In this document: positions 17,068 to 25,494 of the stretch, piece after piece | Layout of the letters: every line of letters begins with the position of its first letter | Position numbering within the stretch: the stretch's first letter is position 1 | DNA from: FEN-1219 sp963713355 | GTDB taxonomy: Bacteria; Pseudomonadota; Gammaproteobacteria; Steroidobacterales; Rariloculaceae | Direction of reading: 5' to 3' | Assembly: GCA_963713355.1 (NCBI GenBank) | Contig: CAVQLK010000006.1 | Span: 930,001-994,000 of the forward strand | DNA length: 64,000 nucleotides | Position numbers and translations under genes: made by a program | Notes under the pieces: model-generated | Database searches by the model: none | What the model was told of the DNA's origin: nothing | The model's input: only the letters and a program-made list of their open reading frames with translations

Positions 17068-17420
17068 CGGCGGTCGCTCGGCTCTGCGGCGGGCGGCCGT
17101 CCCTGATCCACGACCGGGCGAGGCGCGCGGCTCGCATTCTCGCGATTATCGCGCGCCGCTGCGGCCGCGGCCTCGCCGACGGCGCGGCCGTTTTCGCGCG
17201 CGGCGCTCGCGTTGTCGACGCCGCGCGTCGGAACGTCGCCGCTTTGGCCGTCCTTCGGTAGCTCGAATCTCCCCGTGACCGCGGCGAGCGACTCCGTGTT
17301 TGCGGGAATCAAAGTCATCGTCGGCTCGCGCACCGCGTCTTCGACGGAGCGCTCCGGTTGTTCCTGCGCCGTGGCGGAGCCGTAGACCGCCAGCGCGGCG
17401 ATCGCGACAAGTCGCATCAT
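17064..17420 (-). CDS. Small exported hypothetical protein
   Basis: A 118-residue protein whose start is a double ATG (complement of 17415-17420) preceded by AAGGAG. A short signal peptide (MMRLVAIAALAVYGSATAQE) precedes a low-complexity mature part rich in Ala, Arg, Asn and Glu (ARENGRAVGEAAAAAARDN), probably disordered. No family is recognised. Real coding is supported by the good ribosome binding site and clear signal peptide. Its 5' leader can form a small hairpin with the ribosome site in the loop. Confidence 0.6.
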   Translation of the reverse strand: MMRLVAIAALAVYGSATAQEQPERSVEDAVREPTMTLIPANTESLAAVTGRFELPKDGQSGDVPTRGVDNASAARENGRAVGEAAAAAARDNRENASRAPRPVVDQGRPPAAEPSDRR

Positions 17421-17440
17421 GGGATCTCCTTGGTGATCCC
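17421..17440 (-). promoter_or_regulatory. Leader hairpin holding the Shine-Dalgarno of the 17064-17420 gene
   Basis: On the minus strand GGGATC and GATCCC pair (6 bp), with an 8-base loop ACCAAGGA containing the start of the AAGGAG ribosome site. The 3' arm abuts the ATG. This could modulate translation, or be chance. Confidence 0.35.
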
Positions 17441-17609
17441 TACTGAAGCCATACACGATCGAGCGCGTCTTGCGTTCCGCAATTTGACGAAACGTGGCAC
17501 ACGGATGCTGCGCAGGGAACGCTTTCTTCCGTTGCCCGTGTTTACGCCTTGCGAGCGTTGGTTTCCGCTCGCTTCGTGTTTTCGAGTGGGATCAATAAGG
17601 GAGATCGAC

Positions 17610-18527
17610 ATGACAGGGACGCGTTGCAACGTTGGCGCGCTGGCCGTGCTGGGCCTGCTGGCAGGGTGCTCCGGTGGGGGCGGCGGCGATGGCGGCACGG
17701 GAACGATCAGTCTCGCGATCATGGACGCACCGGTCTACGACGCGGCGAACATCTTCGTGACGTTCACGGGCGTGTCGCTGAAGCCGCAGGGTGGCCCAGC
17801 GATCGAAGTCGTCTTCCCGACGCCGGTGAAGTTGGATCTCCTAGCGCTGAACTTGGACAATGCCGAGACGCTGTTGGACGGGCATGCCGTTCCGGCGGGC
17901 GAGTACAGCTGGCTCGAGCTGCACGTGACTGCGGAGCATGACGGCCTGATGGATTCTTACGCCGTGCTGCAGAACGGCGGCGTCGTAGAGATCGAGGTCG
18001 AAGTGCCGAGCGGGAGCATTCGGCTCGTCAGCGGTTTGACGATCACCGCGAACCAGGAGACGAGTTTCCTGATCGACTGGAATCTGCACAAGGGGCTCAA
18101 CGATCCCGTGGGTCACCCGGGGCTGTTCCTGCGGCCGGCGCTGCGCATCATCGACATGACGCAGTTCGGAACGTTGAATGGAACGGTCGCGATGCCGCTC
18201 GTCACCGCGGCGGGATGCGCCAACGATCTCAACCTCGACATCGGTAACTCGGTATACATCTACGCGGGCACCGGTGTGACGCCGGACGACTTCGACACGA
18301 CCGACCCCGAGCCGGTCGCCACGACGGCTGTCACGCAGACCCAGACGGGCGAGTATGTCTACGAGACGTTGTTGTCGCCCGGAGCGTACACGGTCACGTT
18401 CACCTGCCAGGCAATGAGCGATCTGCCGGACATGAGTGAGGACGTCGCGTTCGTGCAGCCGCAGGCCGGCACGATCGTGGACGGGCAGACCACGACGATC
18501 AACTTCGTTGCACCGGGAGGGAGCTAA
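17610..18527 (+). CDS. DUF4382 lipoprotein
   Basis: A 305-residue lipoprotein; ATG at 17610 with AAGGGAG upstream. The lipobox is LGLLAGC, followed by a Gly/Ser-rich linker. The DUF4382 domain follows: GTISLAIMDAPVYDAANIFV, FTGVSLKP, LLALNLDNAETLLDGHAVPA and GEYSWLELHVTAE, which is the typical pattern of this beta-sandwich family. The C-terminal 120 residues (LNGTVAMPLVTA onwards) look like a carboxypeptidase-regulatory-type beta-sandwich. Function is unknown. It is most likely anchored in the outer membrane facing the periplasm. Confidence 0.85.
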   Translation: MTGTRCNVGALAVLGLLAGCSGGGGGDGGTGTISLAIMDAPVYDAANIFVTFTGVSLKPQGGPAIEVVFPTPVKLDLLALNLDNAETLLDGHAVPAGEYSWLELHVTAEHDGLMDSYAVLQNGGVVEIEVEVPSGSIRLVSGLTITANQETSFLIDWNLHKGLNDPVGHPGLFLRPALRIIDMTQFGTLNGTVAMPLVTAAGCANDLNLDIGNSVYIYAGTGVTPDDFDTTDPEPVATTAVTQTQTGEYVYETLLSPGAYTVTFTCQAMSDLPDMSEDVAFVQPQAGTIVDGQTTTINFVAPGGS

Positions 18528-18547
18528 AGCCTTCGGGTTGCTGCGGC

Positions 18548-20863
18548 TCAGCCGTCGTTCAAGAAGTACTCGTCGCGCGGGTGCAGGTCGCGGTTGAGCT
18601 CAGTCTCCGGCGTCGGCGTCGAACGCGGCTCGCCACTGCGTACGTGCGTCAGCTGCGCGTGCACGAGGAACCGCTCGAGCGACGCCCGCTGCTCGGTCGA
18701 TAGCGCCCCGGGCGGCCGCGCGCGAAAACGCGCAAGCGCTTCGCCGAGATCGGCCGGCAGCGGGTCGTTGCTCGCGACGAGAAACGTCGCGGGTCCCGGC
18801 CCGACCGTCGTCGCGACGTGCGGGAAGACTTCCGCGACGCTCGTGAGCACGCGTTTCGTCGGCACCCACTGTGCGAACAATCCGCCGGGCGCCAAGCGCG
18901 AAGCGACGAGCTCATAGAACTCGACGGAGTAGACGTTGCCGCTGTAACCGCTCTGCGGACGCAACGCGTCGACGGTGATGACGTCGTAAGGCTGCTCGGC
19001 CGAGAGCAGGCGCTTGCGGCCGTCGCCGGCGTGCAAGTCGAGCCGCGGATCCTCGAGCAGTCGCCGGCTCTGATCCGCGCCGCGCTCGCCGAGCTCGGCG
19101 AGCAAGTCGCCGAGGCCCGCGCAGATCTCGACGGTCTCGACGCTGCGCATGCGCGGGTCGAGCAGCATGCCGTACGGCGTCGCGCCGATGCCGAGCCCGA
19201 CGGCCAGCGCGCGCTGCGGGCTTGGGTGCAACAGGGTCGGGAACAAGCCGATCAGCACGTGGAAGTCGTCGTACGGATAGCCGTTCTGCGCGGCTGCATT
19301 CAAGTGCAGCATCTGCGTGCCGCCGTGATCGACGAGCGCGTTGACGCAGCTTCGCTCCTCGATCAGCGCGAAGCGCTCCGGTGTTGCGCCGTGCAAGAAA
19401 CCCCAGAGCCGTTCGTTCGACGGGAAGATGACGACGAGAGCCGCCGCTGCCGCGAACGCCGCGAGAGCGCGCGGCACTCGCGCGCTCGTTGCGCGCAGCG
19501 CTGCGGCGACGCCGAGCGCCATCAGCAACGTTGCGAGCAATACGAGCGTTCCGGCCGTGCCGAGCACGTCGAGCAGCACGAAGCCGGCGACGAGGCTGCC
19601 GGCGACGTTGCCCAAGATGTTGCAGGCCATCAGCGCTCCCGTGTGGCGGCCGAGCGTGCTGTCGCGGCGTAGGACGAGCGCCGCGATGAACGGATAGGCG
19701 TACCCCATCAGGAACACGGGAGCGCCCATGACGATCGCGGGGGCAAGCAAGTGCGCGAACACGGCCGCCATCGTCGACCGCAAATCGGTCACGCTCTCGA
19801 AGCCATAGATGAAGCCCTCGCCGGCGAAGTACTGCGCGAGCGACTGCCGCAGACCGAAGAGCGGCGGCGCGTTCAAGAGCGCGAGCACGCCGATCAGGCT
19901 CGCCGCACCGATCCAGAACTGGATCCAGAGAAACGCCGTGTCGGGACGCGCGGAGCGGCGTGCGCGCTCGCCGGCTGCCGCGGCGCCGGCGCCGAAGAGA
20001 ACGAGGTATAGCGCCAGCACGTGCGCGAAGGTGTAGGAGTTCGAGCGCATGATGCCGTCGACGAGCCGGAAGTAGACGACCTCGAGCGCGAGCGCGGCGG
20101 CACCCGTCGCCGCGTATAGCGCAAGCCAGGGCCAGATGCGCTCCGACGCGAAGCCAGCGGCCGGCGTCGAAGAGGCCGGTGAGATCGCCGCGGTCGCCGG
20201 CGTTCTGCGCCACAGCGCGAGGACGACGGCGGCCGCGGCCAGGTTCAGGCTGCTTGCGAGCCGCACCGTGCCGTCGAAGCCGAGGTTGCCGAGCAGCAGC
20301 CACCCGCCGACGGCCGCGCCGGCCGCGGCGCCGAGCGTGTTCGCGGCGTAGAGCCGGCTCACGACGGGCGCCGCTTCGCCGACGTCGCGGACGAGGCCGC
20401 GCGAAAGCAACGGCAGCGACAGCCCCATCAGCGTCGTCGGCACGACGAGCAGCACGAAGTGGAACACGAACGCGGCGGGCAGCGACTGGACGTGCTCGGC
20501 GAGCGCCTGGTAGCCGTCGTAGAAGATGGCGATCGAGGCCCAGCCGAACAGGCCTATACCTAAATTGGCGATCGCGAATGCGAGAATCGAGCGCCGTGCC
20601 CCCAACCGATCCGCGAGCGCTCCGCCGACCAAGCTCCCGAGCCCGAGGCCCGCCATGAACGCCGCGACGACGGTCGCCGACGAGAACAAATCGACGCCGC
20701 CGTGAATCGAGATTACGCGCTGCCAGACGACTTGTAGGCACAACGCCGAGAATCCCGTCAGCGCGAATAGCGCAAGGACGATCTGCCGCCGCGGGCTATC
20801 GCCGACGGCGGTCAACAGGGAAGCTCCGATCTGGGGCCATTGGCGGAAAGAAGCGAATCTCAT
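18548..20863 (-). CDS. Multi-pass membrane protein with C-terminal spermidine-synthase-like domain
   Basis: About 771 residues if started at the ATG complementary to 20861-20863 (MRFASFRQ); an upstream in-frame ATG at 20896 is the alternative. Residues 1-470 hold about 12-14 hydrophobic segments, beginning IVLALFALTGFSALCLQVVW, a signature of the MFS-like half of fused spermidine synthases. The soluble C-terminal third has a Rossmann methyltransferase-like core: ALAVGLGIGATPYGMLL, VETVEICAGLGDLL, LHAGDGRKRLL and YDVITVDALRPQSGYSGNVY. The conserved DxxDP catalytic segment of true spermidine synthase is changed to DALRPQ, so the reaction is uncertain. It is divergent from, and overlaps the leader of, the CorA-like gene. 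Confidence 0.8.
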   Translation of the reverse strand: MRFASFRQWPQIGASLLTAVGDSPRRQIVLALFALTGFSALCLQVVWQRVISIHGGVDLFSSATVVAAFMAGLGLGSLVGGALADRLGARRSILAFAIANLGIGLFGWASIAIFYDGYQALAEHVQSLPAAFVFHFVLLVVPTTLMGLSLPLLSRGLVRDVGEAAPVVSRLYAANTLGAAAGAAVGGWLLLGNLGFDGTVRLASSLNLAAAAVVLALWRRTPATAAISPASSTPAAGFASERIWPWLALYAATGAAALALEVVYFRLVDGIMRSNSYTFAHVLALYLVLFGAGAAAAGERARRSARPDTAFLWIQFWIGAASLIGVLALLNAPPLFGLRQSLAQYFAGEGFIYGFESVTDLRSTMAAVFAHLLAPAIVMGAPVFLMGYAYPFIAALVLRRDSTLGRHTGALMACNILGNVAGSLVAGFVLLDVLGTAGTLVLLATLLMALGVAAALRATSARVPRALAAFAAAAALVVIFPSNERLWGFLHGATPERFALIEERSCVNALVDHGGTQMLHLNAAAQNGYPYDDFHVLIGLFPTLLHPSPQRALAVGLGIGATPYGMLLDPRMRSVETVEICAGLGDLLAELGERGADQSRRLLEDPRLDLHAGDGRKRLLSAEQPYDVITVDALRPQSGYSGNVYSVEFYELVASRLAPGGLFAQWVPTKRVLTSVAEVFPHVATTVGPGPATFLVASNDPLPADLGEALARFRARPPGALSTEQRASLERFLVHAQLTHVRSGEPRSTPTPETELNRDLHPRDEYFLNDG

Positions 20864-20939
20864 GCCAACGCGAATAGTAGCCGAGGGCCCGAACATTGCG
20901 CAGAATGGCGCGCCGCCGTTCGTTCACTTCTATCGGCCG

Positions 20940-22556
20940 ATGACCACCATCCGTCACTTCCGCCAAGTCGTGCTGTGGCCGCTCCAGCTGATGCCGATCA
21001 AGCCCGGCCTTCCCGTCCAGCGCCATTGGGAAGCGCTCGAGGCGCCGAGCGAAGGGAATCCTTGGCGCGAGCTGCGCGACGAGCTCAACGTCGAATCGCG
21101 CGAGATCCGCGAGCGCTATTACAAAGAGTTCGTGACCTTCCTGCCGTACGTGCAGCGTTTCATCTATGGCTCGATGGCCGGCCAGGAGGCGGCGAGCCGC
21201 GCAGGCGAGCGAAGCTTGCGCGTGTTCCAACGCCAGGACGTGCTACGCGTCCGCGTCACGTTCGACGACGGCGTCGCGCTCGTGTTCGACGTCGACGAGG
21301 TTGCGCTGTACTTTTTCCTCGACGCCGATGTCGCGATCCTCGCGGTCGAGCTGTGGGCGAACGATATTCCGCTCGAGCGTGCCCAGGACATGGTGTTCCG
21401 CTTCGGCCGCGCGTACCCGGCTTGGTGGACGAGCTCGGGCACGGGCGGCAACTGTCCGCAGCGCGTGGAATGGCTCGACGCGGCGGGCGGCGTGCTCGCC
21501 GTGTCCGATTACGGCGAGAAGCAGAATTACTTGAGCCACGTAGCCAAGTACCGCACGCCGTATCTGGCGTCACATTGGCAATTTCTCGTCAAGCCGCTCG
21601 GCCTCGAATACCCCGGGCAATCGGCGGCTCTTCGTTATCGGCAAATCGAGCACTACCGCATGCCGCTGATGGTCTACCTCGCGCTCGAGGACCCCGCGGA
21701 CCTGTCGCGCTCGGACTTCGTACGGCTCGGCTTGTTGACGCGCCCAGGGCCTCGCGGCTCGCTGCCGTACTCGGAGCGCTCGCTCGCGGAATTCGAAGCC
21801 GAGTTCTGCGACGATCGGTTCTGGGCTCGCGAAGGAGAACACTTCTCGGGCGACGCGCGCTTGATCTGCACGGGTGTGCTGCTGGCCGTCGTCGGCCGGC
21901 ACGGCGACGTGTTCTTCGACGGCCGCGAGACCGGCATGCTCGGGCAATTCAAGCATCAGTACTTCTTGCTGTTCCTGATCGCGCACTTCCACAAGGCCGC
22001 GCTGCTCTCGATGTCCGACGAGCTCGCCGTCGCGATGAATCGCCTCGAGGTCGGCGATACGGAATCGGTGCGGCAATTCAAGCGCACCATCCGCCAATCG
22101 ATGGAGGTGTTCCTGCGTTTCACGCACCGCTATTGGTTTCACGAAGTCTCGAGCCAGGAGCTCGCGCGCTCGATCTTCAGCCGGCTGACTCGGCACCTCG
22201 GCAACGACGCGTTGTACGATGAGGTGCGCAGCGAAGTCGCCGACATGAACGAGTACTTGGACACCGACAGCGTGCGGCGGCAGGCCAACACGATCTTGCG
22301 CCTCACGGTCGTGACGGTCGCCGGGTTGATCGGCACCGTCGCGACGGGCTTCCTCGGCATGAACCTGCTTGCCGAAGCCGAAGAGCCTTTCTGGTGGCGC
22401 GTGTTACTGTTCCTTCTGATCCTTGCGGCGACGGGCGGGATGACGCTTTACGCGGTCGTGAAATCGAAGGTCCTTGCCGATTTTCTCGATGCCCTGTCCG
22501 ACGAGCGCATGAGCTGGCCGAATAAATGGCGAGTGCTGAAGGGACTCCGCAACTGA
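20940..22556 (+). CDS. CorA-like divalent-cation channel family protein with large N-terminal domain
   Basis: A 538-residue protein from ATG 20940; the same frame is open to an ATG at 20862 that overlaps the divergent start. The last 110 residues show the CorA end: a long helix (RQANTILRLTVVTVAGLIG), first membrane span, the diagnostic GMN at residues 473-475 (ATGFLGMNLL), an acidic loop AEAEEPFW, and a second span. The roughly 350-residue soluble part is longer than in ordinary CorA (about 316-370 residues in total) and contains aromatic-rich motifs such as FLPYVQRFIYG and YPAWWTSSGTGGNCPQRVEW. Mg2+ or other cation transport is inferred from GMN. It sits 2 bases before the acyl-CoA ligase start. 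Confidence 0.8.
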   Translation: MTTIRHFRQVVLWPLQLMPIKPGLPVQRHWEALEAPSEGNPWRELRDELNVESREIRERYYKEFVTFLPYVQRFIYGSMAGQEAASRAGERSLRVFQRQDVLRVRVTFDDGVALVFDVDEVALYFFLDADVAILAVELWANDIPLERAQDMVFRFGRAYPAWWTSSGTGGNCPQRVEWLDAAGGVLAVSDYGEKQNYLSHVAKYRTPYLASHWQFLVKPLGLEYPGQSAALRYRQIEHYRMPLMVYLALEDPADLSRSDFVRLGLLTRPGPRGSLPYSERSLAEFEAEFCDDRFWAREGEHFSGDARLICTGVLLAVVGRHGDVFFDGRETGMLGQFKHQYFLLFLIAHFHKAALLSMSDELAVAMNRLEVGDTESVRQFKRTIRQSMEVFLRFTHRYWFHEVSSQELARSIFSRLTRHLGNDALYDEVRSEVADMNEYLDTDSVRRQANTILRLTVVTVAGLIGTVATGFLGMNLLAEAEEPFWWRVLLFLLILAATGGMTLYAVVKSKVLADFLDALSDERMSWPNKWRVLKGLRN

Positions 22557-22558
22557 CC

Positions 22559-24133
22559 ATGTACCGCAGCCCTCATCCGCCCTTGACGATTCCCGCGCTG
22601 CCCGTCGCGGATTTCGTCCTGGTCGGCGCCGCTGCCAGGGGCGAACGCACGGCGCTGCTCTGCGCCGTCACGGGCCGCAAGATTTCGTACGCGGCGCTCG
22701 GGGGCCTCGTCGACAAGACCGCGGCCGGTCTGGCCTCGCTTGGCATCGGCAAGGGCGACGTCTGCGCTATCTTCGCGCCGAACTCGCCCGAGTACGTCGT
22801 CGCCGTGCTCGCGATCGCGCGTCTGGGTGCCGTCGTCACGACGGCGAGCCCCGTGTACACGAAGGCCGATCTCGCGAAGCAGTTACAGGACTCGGCCGCG
22901 CGCGTGCTGCTCACCTCGGCTGCGATGGCGGCTACATGGCTTCCCGCGATCGCCGGGACGGCCGTCGAGCACGTCGTGACGTTCGACGCGCCGGGCGGCG
23001 CGGCCGCGCAGAGCGCCGTGCCGCTCGTTGCGTTCGAGACGCTCGCCGCTACGCGCGGCGCGCCGCCGCACGTTTCGCTCGCGCCGGACGACCTCGTCGC
23101 GTTGCCGTACTCGAGCGGCACGACGGGCCTCCCGAAAGGCGTGATGCTAACGCACCGCAACCTCGTCGCGAACATCCTCCAGGTCAACGTCGCGGGTCAC
23201 TACGTCGACGGCGAAGACACGACGATCGCGTTCCTGCCGTTCTTTCACATCTACGGGCTCACCGTCATCGTGCTGATGGGAATATGGGCCGGCGCGACGC
23301 TCGTCGTCATGCCTAAGTTCGAGCTCGAGGCGTATCTCGATCTCGTGGTGCGTCATCGAGCGACGATGCTGCACGTCGTGCCGCCCGTCGTCGTCGCGTT
23401 CGCGAAGCATCCCGCCGTGGCCGGGCGTGACTTCTCGTCGATCCGCAAGCTTTTTTCAGGCGCCGCGCCGCTCGGCGCGGACGTCATCGAGCAGTGCACG
23501 CGCCGCATCGGCTGCTTGGTACAGCAAGGCTACGGCATGACGGAAGCAAGCCCGGCGACGCACATCACGACGGAGGAGGTGGCGCGGACGAAGCCGGGAT
23601 CGATCGGTAATCCCGTCGCGAGCACCGAGTGCCGCGTCGTTGACGCGGAGACCGGCCGCGACGTCGAGCCGGGGACCGACGGCGAAATCTGGATTCGCGG
23701 CCCGCAAGTCATGCGCGGGTACTTCAATCGCCCCGACGAGACGCGCGCCACGCTCGATGCCGACGGCTGGCTGCACACGGGCGACATCGGCCACGCGGAC
23801 GCCGACGGCGAGTTCTACATCGTCGACCGGCTCAAGGAGCTCATCAAATACAAAGGCATGCAGGTGCCGCCCGCGGAGCTCGAGGCCGTGCTGCTGTCGC
23901 ATCCGGCCGTAGCCGATGCCGGCGTCGTTGCGTATCCGGATGCCGAGGCCGGCGAGATCCCGCGCGCGTTCGTCGTGCTGAAGGGAGCGGCGACGGCCGA
24001 CGAGTTGATGGCCTATGTCGCCGAGCGCGTCACCTCATATAAAAAGATACGGAGAGTCGATTTTATCGACGCCATTCCGAAGTCGCCGTCGGGCAAGATC
24101 CTGCGGCGGTTGCTCAAGGAACGCGCGCCTTAG
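22559..24133 (+). CDS. AMP-dependent acyl-CoA synthetase (4-coumarate-CoA ligase-like)
   Basis: A 524-residue adenylate-forming ligase; ATG at 22559, 2 bases after the CorA-like stop. It shows the family's core motifs in order: phosphate-binding YSSGTTGLPKGVMLTHRN, a mid-region GYGMTEASPATHI, GWLHTGDIGHADADGEFYI, DRLKELIKYKGMQVPPAELE (hinge), and the C-terminal catalytic lysine in PKSPSGKILRRLLKE. These match 4-coumarate-CoA ligase and medium or aryl acyl-CoA synthetases. The likely reaction is carboxylate + ATP + CoA to acyl-CoA + AMP + PPi with an aromatic or fatty acid. The exact substrate cannot be read. Cytoplasmic. Confidence 0.9.
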   Translation: MYRSPHPPLTIPALPVADFVLVGAAARGERTALLCAVTGRKISYAALGGLVDKTAAGLASLGIGKGDVCAIFAPNSPEYVVAVLAIARLGAVVTTASPVYTKADLAKQLQDSAARVLLTSAAMAATWLPAIAGTAVEHVVTFDAPGGAAAQSAVPLVAFETLAATRGAPPHVSLAPDDLVALPYSSGTTGLPKGVMLTHRNLVANILQVNVAGHYVDGEDTTIAFLPFFHIYGLTVIVLMGIWAGATLVVMPKFELEAYLDLVVRHRATMLHVVPPVVVAFAKHPAVAGRDFSSIRKLFSGAAPLGADVIEQCTRRIGCLVQQGYGMTEASPATHITTEEVARTKPGSIGNPVASTECRVVDAETGRDVEPGTDGEIWIRGPQVMRGYFNRPDETRATLDADGWLHTGDIGHADADGEFYIVDRLKELIKYKGMQVPPAELEAVLLSHPAVADAGVVAYPDAEAGEIPRAFVVLKGAATADELMAYVAERVTSYKKIRRVDFIDAIPKSPSGKILRRLLKERAP

Positions 24134-24162
24134 CCGTCCGCAACCGAGCGCCGCGATCGCGC

Positions 24163-24669
24163 TCAAGCGGCGATGGACAGCTTGCCTCGCAAGAATTCCG
24201 GAGCGAAGTCCGCGCCGTTCGGCCAAACGATAGTGCGCAGCTCGGGGTGCAATCGAAACTGACGAAAAGTCGTCAGACTGCGGAGCGGTTGGAACACAGG
24301 TCCCGCGAGATCGTCTGCAAGGTTTACTTCGCCCTCGGCGCCGTCGTCGAAGCGAAGCCAAATCTTGTAGTCGCCGAGATACTTGGCCTCGATGATATGC
24401 AACAGCATCGCATCACTCCAAGGGCTCAATATGAGGAGCGGCAGTTCTTCTCTGGCCAAGTCCCACGCGAATAATAGCTCCGACTCGTGCAGGCGGCGCC
24501 ACTCCTGCACATGCGCAAGCGCGCGTTTTGGCAGGCGGCCGGACACAACGCCTGTCCGGATTGCGATCGTAGCCTCGAATTCTCCATACACTGCATGGAA
24601 ATGGGGTGGGCCATGATCTCGGTAGTACATCGCGATAACGATTCCGAGAAAACGTGAGATCTCCGGCAT
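24163..24669 (-). CDS. DUF4160 - DUF2442 protein, apparently fused by a one-base deletion
   Basis: The open frame gives 168 residues: DUF4160 (MPEISRFLGIVIAMYYRDHG, PPHFHAVYGEFEA, GRLPKRALAHVQEWRRLH) followed by DUF2442 (IIEAKYLGDYKIWLRFDDG, EVNLADDLAGPVF, VVWP-like IVWPNGADFAPEF). These are normally two adjacent small genes. The junction LPLLILSPWSDAML is not conserved. Adding one C near 24434 makes the first protein end LPHIEPLE and a TGA, the usual DUF4160 ending, with the second starting at the ATG complementary to 24406-24408 (MLLHIIEAK). So this is probably a two-gene pair joined by an indel. The pair resembles small accessory, toxin-antitoxin-like cassettes, but function is unproven. 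Confidence 0.8.
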   Translation of the reverse strand: MPEISRFLGIVIAMYYRDHGPPHFHAVYGEFEATIAIRTGVVSGRLPKRALAHVQEWRRLHESELLFAWDLAREELPLLILSPWSDAMLLHIIEAKYLGDYKIWLRFDDGAEGEVNLADDLAGPVFQPLRSLTTFRQFRLHPELRTIVWPNGADFAPEFLRGKLSIAA

Positions 24670-24861
24670 TCCGCGACGCTAGCGACCAATGGCTTCGCAC
24701 GCGACGCGGAAATCAGCTCTGTTCGTCCAGATTGTTGTAGCGCGGATTATGGAAGATCGCGACATACGCACGTCCGGAGCGACGTGACAGCGAGACTTGC
24801 GTCCTTCCGTGACGCGCGGCCGACGGTAAGAATTTCGCGACACATCTTCCGGGGAACAGCC

Positions 24862-25338
24862 ATGAAGTGGAACTGGGCTATCGGTGCCGTCGTAGTCGGT
24901 GGCGCCTATCTCTTCAACTCGGCAATGCGGGCAGATCGCGACGACACCGGCGCAATCGTCGCAGAGGGAAGCGTTGACGCCTTTCAAATGCGCGTCGGCG
25001 ACTGCTTCGACGATGGCTCGGCGTTCGCCAGCGAAGAGGTCAACAGCGTGCCGGGTGTTCCGTGCTCCAACCCTCACGACAACGAGGTCTACGCCGTGTT
25101 CGACGTCACTGCGGAGAGCTTTCCGGGCGAAGCGATGGCGGAGATGGCGCACGAGGGTTGCCTGGCGCGCTTCGAGTCGTTCGTCGGCAAGGACTATGAA
25201 TCGTCGTCGCTCGACATCGCGACGTTGTACCCCTCGCGAGAAAGCTGGAACGGACAGAACGACCGTGAAGTCGTATGCGCGGTGTACGACGTCGACGCGA
25301 AGAAGCTCGCCGGCAGCGTGAAGGGCTTGCGGCTGTAA
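24862..25338 (+). CDS. Septum-formation-domain (PF13845-like) single-span protein
   Basis: A 158-residue protein; ATG at 24862 with GGGGAA upstream. One N-terminal membrane segment (WNWAIGAVVVGGAYLFNSAM) is followed by an extracytoplasmic domain with FQMRVGDCFDDGSAF, VPGVPCSNPHDNEVYAVFDV and a C-terminal YPSRESWNGQNDREVVCAVY. The VGDCFDD...VPCSxPHDxEVY...C pattern is that of the Septum_form domain, in which four Cys form disulfides. The family is best known from actinobacteria. A link to division is by name only. It has no obvious operon partner. Confidence 0.75.
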   Translation: MKWNWAIGAVVVGGAYLFNSAMRADRDDTGAIVAEGSVDAFQMRVGDCFDDGSAFASEEVNSVPGVPCSNPHDNEVYAVFDVTAESFPGEAMAEMAHEGCLARFESFVGKDYESSSLDIATLYPSRESWNGQNDREVVCAVYDVDAKKLAGSVKGLRL

Positions 25339-25494
25339 CGGGCACGGCGCCTCGCGCGAGATTTCGCCTTCGGTCTCGCGGGGCTCGATCCGCTTCGAGA
25401 CTGTCCGCCCCGCCGCGAGCCGGATGGACGCCCCTGCATTGCTCAAGGTACCTTACCGCTCCTGAGTCTCAGCAAAGCTGCTGCAGGAGCGACC

